A stretch of 10,961 bases of DNA, taken from positions 1 through 10,961 of the forward strand of contig JALVCR010000146.1 in assembly GCA_027009865.1 (NCBI GenBank), read 5' to 3'. The DNA comes from Campylobacterales bacterium. GTDB taxonomy: Bacteria > Campylobacterota > Campylobacteria > Campylobacterales > JAADDG01. The position numbers were made by a program, and so were the translations under genes. This document shows positions 6,257-10,961 of this stretch, one piece after another. Below the pieces are notes generated by a model. The model was not told the DNA's origin, searched no databases, and saw nothing but the letters and a program-made list of their open reading frames with translations. Numbering within the stretch: position 1 is the first letter of the stretch; the number at the start of each line of letters is the position of its first letter.

Positions 6257-6553
6257 TTGATTGAATATCTTTTATATATTGTTTTATATGGGTGTTTATT
6301 AAGTTATTTGGTTTTAGGATTTATATTCAGTTTCGAGACTCTTCTTGCTTTACATGAAGTAGAGAGTGCAAAAAAATGGATAAGAAGATTTGATTCTCCC
6401 AAAAGCTTTAAAATCAAACTCTATATTTTCTATCCTTTTTATTATCTTGGATACTTTTTTTTAGAAGTTATTCCATACTATCTGGGTTTGGATAATGATA
6501 TAAAACCTCTTGATTTTAAAAAAATATATGAATTTATTTACGGAAAGAAGTAA
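6257..6553 (+). CDS. Small membrane protein of unknown function
   Basis: I do not recognise this 98-residue protein. It has one clear hydrophobic helix (residues about 4-30, YLLYIVLYGCLLSYLVLGF) and a second hydrophobic, tyrosine- and phenylalanine-rich segment (about 53-77). A charged loop between them contains KKWIRRFDSPK. The positive residues of that loop suggest it is cytoplasmic, with two membrane passes. The start is a TTG with AGGGGG 8 bases upstream; no better ATG is present near it, and the next methionine is absent from the whole chain. The stop lies 2 bases from the stop of the converging minus-strand gene. The well-placed promoter and ribosome binding site support it as a real gene. 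Confidence 0.6.
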   Translation: MIEYLLYIVLYGCLLSYLVLGFIFSFETLLALHEVESAKKWIRRFDSPKSFKIKLYIFYPFYYLGYFFLEVIPYYLGLDNDIKPLDFKKIYEFIYGKK

Positions 6554-6555
6554 AG

Positions 6556-7071
6556 CTACTTTGCCTTGGATAGATTGTCAAATATAAAAAGCCTCATTTT
6601 GTTTTTAGCTATTCCTTTTTCCAAAGCTTCAGTATATAATCTGCTTACCATTTCATGATTTTTTTCATAGCCAAAAAGTGGAAAATGGTGTTCCCAGTTC
6701 TCTTTTATCTTTTTTAAAAGCATTTTTTCATATAGCCACTCTTTAAAAACAAAATATGTTCCAAAGAATAGTAAAGTAAAGAGCACGGCCAAAATAATAG
6801 ATATATGGCAATCGACATCTTTTAATATTCCGTGGGAAAGCAATAATACCGGAATAATGACGATATGCCATAAAAGAACAAAAATTATAAAGCTTTTTAT
6901 AAGGTTTAATCTTATCCCCGGAATCTGTCCTTGCGGTGACATTTTGTCATTATATATTTTATTTGCTTTTAGCAACTCAATAAAAGAAAGTGGCCTATCG
7001 CTTTTGTCAAAAGCTGTGTTTATTATAATATTTTCAGTTTTTTTATATAACTTTAAGAAAAGCTCTTTCAT
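6556..7071 (-). CDS. Membrane protein of unknown function, two predicted helices
   Basis: This 171-residue protein is not one I recognise. The first 50 or so residues are soluble and charged. Two hydrophobic segments follow (about 56-78, FIIFVLLWHIVIIPVLLL, and about 90-107, IILAVLFTLLFFGTYFVF), then a soluble, lysine-rich C-terminus of about 60 residues (MLLKKIKENWEHHFPLFGYE onward). Both ends are probably cytoplasmic. I chose the ATG at 7071 because AGAGGA lies 9 bases upstream; an in-frame TTG at 7113 would add 14 residues but has no ribosome binding site. The gene converges on the small membrane protein gene with a 2-base gap and stands alone on its strand, about 160 bases from sixA. No function is proposed. 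Confidence 0.65.
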   Translation of the reverse strand: MKELFLKLYKKTENIIINTAFDKSDRPLSFIELLKANKIYNDKMSPQGQIPGIRLNLIKSFIIFVLLWHIVIIPVLLLSHGILKDVDCHISIILAVLFTLLFFGTYFVFKEWLYEKMLLKKIKENWEHHFPLFGYEKNHEMVSRLYTEALEKGIAKNKMRLFIFDNLSKAK

Positions 7072-7199
7072 TTTTATTATTTCCTCTTTTCTACTCAAAT
7101 ATGAATAAAACAATGATTTAAAGTAACATTCTATAATAATTTTAATATTATTTTGATAAAATACTTTTTAGAGAATTTATTCGTTCTGTCTCAATAAGA

Positions 7200-7230
7200 A
7201 AGGAAAAGATTTTTAACCTTTCTTTTCCTT
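7200..7230 (-). terminator. Possible terminator of the rmuC-sixA operon
   Basis: Just after the sixA stop (minus strand), AAGGAAAAG and CTTTTCCTT (arms 7222-7230 and 7200-7208 on the plus-strand numbering) can form a 9-10 bp stem, followed by a short T-rich stretch (TCTTATT). The stem is weak in G-C and the T run is interrupted, so the call is tentative. The remaining bases to 7114 are A+T-rich upstream sequence of the next minus-strand gene, without a clear promoter. Confidence 0.4.
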
Positions 7231-7232
7231 CT

Positions 7233-7727
7233 TTACTTAGTAAGAAATTTCTTAGGATAATCAAAAAAGAGAGCCTCTATTTCCCTCTCTTCTATATCTC
7301 TCCATCTATCTCCTTTAAATTTCAAAGCCCCGACTGCCGCTGTGGGCATTTTGGATTCTTTTCCGGTTAAATAGCTAAATAGTTTTGAAATATCGGGATT
7401 ATGCCCTATTATCAAAACGCTTTTGTATTTATCGTCGAGATTTTTTATATAATCCAAAAACTCTTCAAAACTGATTAGATAGAGTTTTTTATCCTTTAAA
7501 ATCTTTTTATCATATCCTATCTCTTTTGCCACTCTTTTTGCGCTCTGATAGGCTCTTTTGGCGCTGCTTGAGATAATTATATCAAAGAAAACACCTCTTT
7601 TTTTCAAAACTTTTCCCATAAAAGATGCATCTCTTTTGCCTCTTTTGTTTAGCGGTCTTTGATAATCTTCTAAATCTTTATTTTTCCAGCTTGATTTTGC
7701 GTGTCTCATAAGATAGAGTCTTTTCAC
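7233..7727 (-). CDS. sixA: SixA-type phosphohistidine phosphatase
   Basis: A small histidine phosphatase (phosphoglycerate mutase-like fold). In E. coli SixA removes phosphate from histidine of phosphotransfer proteins, now linked mainly to the nitrogen PTS. The 164 residues show the catalytic LMRH9AKSSW motif, DYQRPLNKRG (21-30) with R24, the SSSAKRAYQSA phosphate-pocket segment with R58, and the second active histidine H109 in IIGHNPD. The start is taken as GTG at 7727, giving the family's usual beginning (KRLYLMRHAKSSW), with AAAGGA 5-6 bases upstream. An in-frame TTG at 7742 would overlap rmuC by 4 bases but lacks a binding site. It is co-transcribed with rmuC (11-base gap). The true substrate in this organism is unknown. 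Confidence 0.88.
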   Translation of the reverse strand: MKRLYLMRHAKSSWKNKDLEDYQRPLNKRGKRDASFMGKVLKKRGVFFDIIISSSAKRAYQSAKRVAKEIGYDKKILKDKKLYLISFEEFLDYIKNLDDKYKSVLIIGHNPDISKLFSYLTGKESKMPTAAVGALKFKGDRWRDIEEREIEALFFDYPKKFLTK

Positions 7728-7738
7728 TTTAGATCCTT

Positions 7739-9013
7739 TCAAATTCTATCGGAAATCTCTTTTGGAAGCTCTTTTTTAGAGGATACGCCGGGCATATTTT
7801 TAAGCTCTATGGCTTTTTTTACCAAACTTCCCCTGCCTTCATACAATCTTTTTAAAGCCTCTTCATAGCTTAAAGTGGCTTTTTGCAGACTGCTTCCTAT
7901 ATTTTGCAAACTTTGAACAAAATTTACAAATTTATCGTATAAATCGCCAGCTTTTTGGGCTATCTCTTTTGCATTTTTATTTTGATATTCATATCTCCAG
8001 ATATTCTCTATCGTTTTTAGAGTTGAGAGAAGCGTGGATGGAGAGACTATTACAATATTCTTTTTTAAAGCTTTCGTTAAAAGATCCCTATCTTCTGAAA
8101 TTGCCGTTATAAACGCTCCCTCTATTGGAATAAACATCAAAATAAAATCTAAAGTGTTTGGAAAAAGGTTTTCATATCTTTTTTGAGAGAGCTCTTTTAA
8201 ATGAAAATAGATAGAGCTCATATGCTCTTTTAAAGCTTTTCTTCTTTGGTTCTCATCTTGAGAATTAAAATATATTTCATAAGCTTTCAGGGATACTTTA
8301 GAATCTATAATGACAAATCTATTTTTTGGAAGTTTTACCACCACATCGGGTCTAAATCTTTTGTTTTGTTCGTTTTTGACGCTAACTTGCGTCTCATACT
8401 CAATTCCCTCCCTAAGTCCCGATGCCTCCAGAATTTTTTGAAGAATCATCTCTCCCCATGCTCCCTGCGTTTGGCTCTCTCCTTTTAGGGCTTTTGTCAG
8501 ATTTTCGGCATCTTTTGAGAGTTTATAATTTAAATCTCTTAATTTTTCTATCTCTTTTGTGAGAGAAAATCTCTCTTTTGACTCTTCTTCTATTTTATAG
8601 TAGAAGTTTTTTATCTCTTCTTGAAGAGGTTTTATTAGCATATCCATATTTTTAAGCCCCTCTTTTTCAAATCTTTCTCTTTCTCTTTCCAAAATTTCAT
8701 TGGATAGATTTTTAAATTCGCTTTTCATTCTCTCAATCGTCTCTTTTTCATTTTTTATTTTCTCCAAAAGCCTTGCGTTTTCCATTTTTGTTTTTTGAAG
8801 CTCAGTTGAGATATTTTTTATCTCTTGTTGAAATTTTTCATTTTCTTCTTTAATATATTCTATATTTTTATCTTTTTCTTCAAGAATTTCTTTAACTCTT
8901 TGAGCTATTTCATAAGTTCTTTTTTTGTTTAAGTATAAAAATAGCAAAGTGGTGGTTAAAATACCCGTTAAAATTCCCAAAATAAGATATATTACACTCT
9001 CTTCTATAACCAT
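7739..9013 (-). CDS. rmuC: DNA recombination protein RmuC
   Basis: A membrane-tethered, nuclease-like protein; in E. coli rmuC loss raises recombination at inverted repeats. Its 424 residues begin with a transmembrane helix (about 7-28) and continue with a long coiled coil rich in Glu and Lys (about 35-180). The RmuC domain (about 183-395) carries the PD-(D/E)xK-type residues: E188 in GAWGE, D223 in RPDVVV, and D237-x-K239 in IIDSK. The motif IPIEGAF (295-301) is also family-typical. The gene starts the minus-strand pair with sixA and diverges from the acyltransferase gene with only 60 bases between starts. Enzymatic activity is inferred for the family rather than well shown. Confidence 0.92.
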   Translation of the reverse strand: MVIEESVIYLILGILTGILTTTLLFLYLNKKRTYEIAQRVKEILEEKDKNIEYIKEENEKFQQEIKNISTELQKTKMENARLLEKIKNEKETIERMKSEFKNLSNEILERERERFEKEGLKNMDMLIKPLQEEIKNFYYKIEEESKERFSLTKEIEKLRDLNYKLSKDAENLTKALKGESQTQGAWGEMILQKILEASGLREGIEYETQVSVKNEQNKRFRPDVVVKLPKNRFVIIDSKVSLKAYEIYFNSQDENQRRKALKEHMSSIYFHLKELSQKRYENLFPNTLDFILMFIPIEGAFITAISEDRDLLTKALKKNIVIVSPSTLLSTLKTIENIWRYEYQNKNAKEIAQKAGDLYDKFVNFVQSLQNIGSSLQKATLSYEEALKRLYEGRGSLVKKAIELKNMPGVSSKKELPKEISDRI

Positions 9014-9029
9014 TTTTTATACTTTCTTT

Positions 9030-9042
9030 TTGTAAAATTGTA
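9030..9042 (-). promoter_or_regulatory. rmuC promoter in the divergent gap
   Basis: On the minus strand TGATACAAT (9045-9037) forms an extended -10 (TGnTACAAT), giving a start near 9030 and a leader of about 17 bases before the rmuC ATG at 9013. The opposite strand holds TAAAAT (9033-9038), a weaker -10 for the acyltransferase gene. The two boxes overlap, so the genes may compete for polymerase. Confidence 0.45.
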
Positions 9043-9073
9043 TCAAAAATGCGCTTTGAAAAAGAGATTTATT

Positions 9074-10252
9074 ATGATTTTAAAAAAAATTTTATGCTAT
9101 CTGATACTTTTACCCTTTAAAATAAGATACAAAATAAAAATCATAAACAAAGCTTCAATCTCAAATGAGAGAGGAGTTTTGCTTCTTGGAAATCATATAA
9201 GCTGGATAGATTGGGCTATTTTGCAGCTCTCTTTTAAAAGATGCATTAGATTTGTTATGAACAGAGATATCTATAACCTACCTTTATATAAAATAATTTT
9301 TAAAATTTTTCAAGTTATCCCAATTTCCCCAAATAGCGCCAAAGATTCCATAAAGACTGTAAGAGAGGCTTTAAAAAACAGGGAGGCCGTTTGTATTTTC
9401 CCGGAAGGAACTATCAGCTATACCGGCAATTTAAACACTTTTAAAAAGGGTTTTGAGCTTACTCTTAAGGGACTAAAAGATGTGGATATTATTCCCTTTT
9501 ATATAAAAGGGCTTTGGGGTAGCAGATTTTCAAGAGCTTTAAATAAAGATATTTTTTTAAAAAGAGAGATAACAATAGTTTTTGGAGAGAATCAAAAAGA
9601 GATAGACGCCTTTAAATTGGGATGCAAAATAAGCGAGCTCTCTTGCGAGGCTTATAGGAGTGAAAATCCAAATAAAATTTATGAAACCAAAAGAGTTTTA
9701 GATATTTTAAATATTGTTAGATACGAAAGCATTTTATCTTCTTTTAAGAGCCCATTTTTTGATGAATCTATTTGCAAAAATGTAAAAAATTATAAAGAAG
9801 CCTGTAAAAAAGCTGTTAGAGAAGGAATTTTATATCTTTTTGTAGATAAAGAGTTTATAAAAAATGCTGTATTGGATGAGAGCATTCATCCTCTATTTCT
9901 ATCAGAAGTTAAATATATTTTTACTTTTGAGAAGATTCCATCTTCCCTGATAGAGGCTTTTGAAAGAAAATTTAAAAAGATTTTATACACAGGGTATAAG
10001 CATAACGATATTTTAATAACCCTAAATCTTCCAGATGTGATGGAGACACGCTATTTTAAAATTCAAAAAGGGTATAAGAGCCATAGTTTCGGTAAGCCGA
10101 TAGGGGGAGCGAGCGTTATGATAAAGAAAGGAGGAAAAAATCTTTTAGCGGGGGAAGTAGGGGAAGTTTGGGTTAAGAGCTATAAAAATGATTGGATTAA
10201 AAGCGGCGATTTTGGATATATGGACAAAGAGTGCTTTTTGTATATTAAATAG
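9074..10252 (+). CDS. PlsC-type acyltransferase with a remnant acyl-ACP synthetase (Aas-like) domain
   Basis: Residues 1-200 of 392 form a glycerophospholipid acyltransferase domain with H41-x4-D46 (NHISWID) and FPE111GT, both intact, so acyl transfer to a lysophospholipid at the inner membrane is plausible. From about residue 225 the sequence matches only the second half of the AMP-binding domain of Aas: HPLFLSEV (272-279), LPDVMETRYFKIQ (319-331), GKPIGG (340-345), GEVGEVWV (360-367) and SGDFGY (377-382). The ATP-binding P-loop part is missing, and the usual YGxTE motif reads YKHND (308-312). A stop cuts the C-terminus. Ligase activity should be lost. The ATG at 9074 is preferred over a TTG at 9038, which lies before or at the likely transcription start. 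Confidence 0.8.
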   Translation: MILKKILCYLILLPFKIRYKIKIINKASISNERGVLLLGNHISWIDWAILQLSFKRCIRFVMNRDIYNLPLYKIIFKIFQVIPISPNSAKDSIKTVREALKNREAVCIFPEGTISYTGNLNTFKKGFELTLKGLKDVDIIPFYIKGLWGSRFSRALNKDIFLKREITIVFGENQKEIDAFKLGCKISELSCEAYRSENPNKIYETKRVLDILNIVRYESILSSFKSPFFDESICKNVKNYKEACKKAVREGILYLFVDKEFIKNAVLDESIHPLFLSEVKYIFTFEKIPSSLIEAFERKFKKILYTGYKHNDILITLNLPDVMETRYFKIQKGYKSHSFGKPIGGASVMIKKGGKNLLAGEVGEVWVKSYKNDWIKSGDFGYMDKECFLYIK

Positions 10253-10264
10253 AGTGAAAAAAGA

Positions 10265-10298
10265 TGATAAAATATAAATTCATTTTAGCAAAACGGAG
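10265..10298 (+). promoter_or_regulatory. Possible promoter and ribosome binding site of the ZnuA-like gene
   Basis: TGATAAAAT (10265-10273) has the extended -10 layout, with a start near 10280. GGAG at 10295-10298 lies 5 bases before the ATG at 10304. The 51-base gap also holds the out-of-frame remainder of the synthetase domain described among the findings. I see no Zur-type operator that I could name with confidence. Confidence 0.4.
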
Positions 10299-10303
10299 AT
10301 TTT

Positions 10304-10961
10304 ATGAGAATATTTTTGCTATTGTCTATTTTTGTGTTTTCGCTTTGGGCTAAAGTTTTTGTAGCGGTTTCCATACTGCCTCAGAAATTTTTTGTAAACA
10401 AGATAGGCAAAGATTTGGTCGATGTTACGGTAATGGTTCCGCCGGGCGCTTCTCCTGCGGTTTATAGCGTAAAGCCAAGCCAGCTTAAAGCTTTAAAGAA
10501 AGCCAAGATATATTTTGCCATAGGAGTTCCTTTTGAGAAAGCATGGCTTGATAAATTTATCAGTGTAAACCCTTCTATAAAAATAGTTGATACCTCTTCT
10601 ATAATAAAAAAGTTTCCAATGAATGAAAAGGGCAAGGGAAATCTTGATCCTCATATCTGGCTCTCTCCGCCTCTTGTGATTTTGCAAGCAAGAGTTATTT
10701 TGGACTCTTTAATCTCAATAGATCCTAAAAACAGAGATACATTTATTAAAAATTATGAAAAATTTGTATGCGAGATAGCCTCTTTGGATGTTAAGATTAT
10801 GAATATTTTAAAGGATATCAAAAAAAGGGAGTTTATAGTCTTTCATCCATCTTTTGGATATTTTGCAAGAAGTTACGGTTTAAGGCAAATAGCCATAGAA
10901 AGAGAAGGCAAAGAGCCAAGCGCTAAATACATTCAAAGAATAATAAAAATAGCAAAAGAGC
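10304..10961 (+). CDS. znuA: Metal (zinc-type) ABC transporter substrate-binding protein, ZnuA-like (partial)
   Basis: This open frame of 219 codons continues past the window. It starts with a Sec signal (residues 1-16, cleavage likely after SLWA) and matches the cluster A-I metal-binding proteins: VPPGASPAVYSVKPSQ (45-60), FAIGVPFEKAWLDKF (71-85), DPH117IWLSP and FH181PSFGYFA. It would capture a divalent metal in the periplasm and pass it to an ABC permease. H117 and H181 are the expected second and third ligands. The first ligand position, histidine in E. coli ZnuA (GASEHDY), is A52 here. There is also no histidine-rich loop before DPHIW. The fourth ligand lies beyond the window. Zinc is the likely but unproven metal; manganese is possible. 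Permease and ATPase genes may follow. Confidence 0.85.
   Translation, partial: MRIFLLLSIFVFSLWAKVFVAVSILPQKFFVNKIGKDLVDVTVMVPPGASPAVYSVKPSQLKALKKAKIYFAIGVPFEKAWLDKFISVNPSIKIVDTSSIIKKFPMNEKGKGNLDPHIWLSPPLVILQARVILDSLISIDPKNRDTFIKNYEKFVCEIASLDVKIMNILKDIKKREFIVFHPSFGYFARSYGLRQIAIEREGKEPSAKYIQRIIKIAKE

Noticed and set aside
7072..7113. TTG start extending the minus-strand membrane protein by 14 residues
   Set aside because: No Shine-Dalgarno lies before it, while the internal ATG at 7071 has AGAGGA well placed.
7120..7131. A 12-base match (GAATGTTACTTT on the minus strand) to bases 2049-2060
   Set aside because: Shared 12-base words are expected by chance in about 11 kb of A+T-rich DNA read on both strands, and the positions relative to the promoters differ.
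10493..10687. Minus-strand open frame opposite the ZnuA-like gene
   Set aside because: It overlaps a clear conserved coding region and has no motif of its own.
1..10961. tRNA or rRNA genes, CRISPR arrays, insertion sequences
   Set aside because: I saw no cloverleaf-like sequence, no spaced direct repeats and no transposase or terminal repeats on either strand.

Overview
The window looks like chromosomal DNA from a Campylobacterota (epsilonproteobacterial) species, probably an anaerobic or microaerophilic chemolithotroph of the hydrothermal-vent type. The reasons are the A+T-rich sequence with short gene gaps, promoters that show a clear TATAAT-like -10 but no obvious -35, and a separate sdhA-sdhB-sdhE complex of the CCG-domain (type E) kind. 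A one-domain superoxide reductase and the RmuC and SixA variants fit the same group. The lineage is inferred from protein style; no database search was possible.

Layout. Bases 1-140 are the 3' end of truA. Bases 181-835 hold a two-gene HEPN/MNT toxin-antitoxin module (mntA-hepT) with its own extended -10 promoter. Bases 962-1951 encode an exported MltB-type lytic transglycosylase, followed by a terminator-like hairpin. Bases 2125-5723 form a tight sdhABE operon for a succinate:quinone oxidoreductase/fumarate reductase. Bases 5827-6213 encode a superoxide reductase behind its own promoter and a 13-bp stem-loop. Bases 6257-6553 encode a small membrane protein whose promoter and ribosome binding site both lie in one hairpin. 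It converges, 2 bases apart, on an unidentified minus-strand membrane protein (6556-7071). Also on the minus strand, rmuC (7739-9013) is followed closely by sixA (7233-7727). Divergent from rmuC is a PlsC-type acyltransferase (9074-10252) that carries the remains of an acyl-ACP synthetase domain. The window ends inside a ZnuA-like metal-binding lipid-free periplasmic protein gene (10304 to the end).

How the parts fit. The sdhABE operon is the metabolic centre. SdhA has all the usual catalytic residues and no Tat signal, so the complex should face the cytoplasm, where it could serve as the fumarate reductase of a reductive TCA cycle or as a succinate dehydrogenase. The superoxide reductase just downstream would protect such iron-sulfur enzymes during oxygen exposure. 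The other genes are housekeeping (tRNA modification, cell wall, DNA maintenance, phospholipid acylation, metal uptake), plus one mobile-type defence/addiction module.

No wholly new system is evident. The points most worth a second look are the decayed acyltransferase-synthetase fusion, the two hairpin-plus-promoter arrangements around the superoxide reductase, the extra cysteine in SdhB, and the substituted active-site residues in the superoxide reductase and the ZnuA-like protein. No gap without a gene exceeds about 175 bases.
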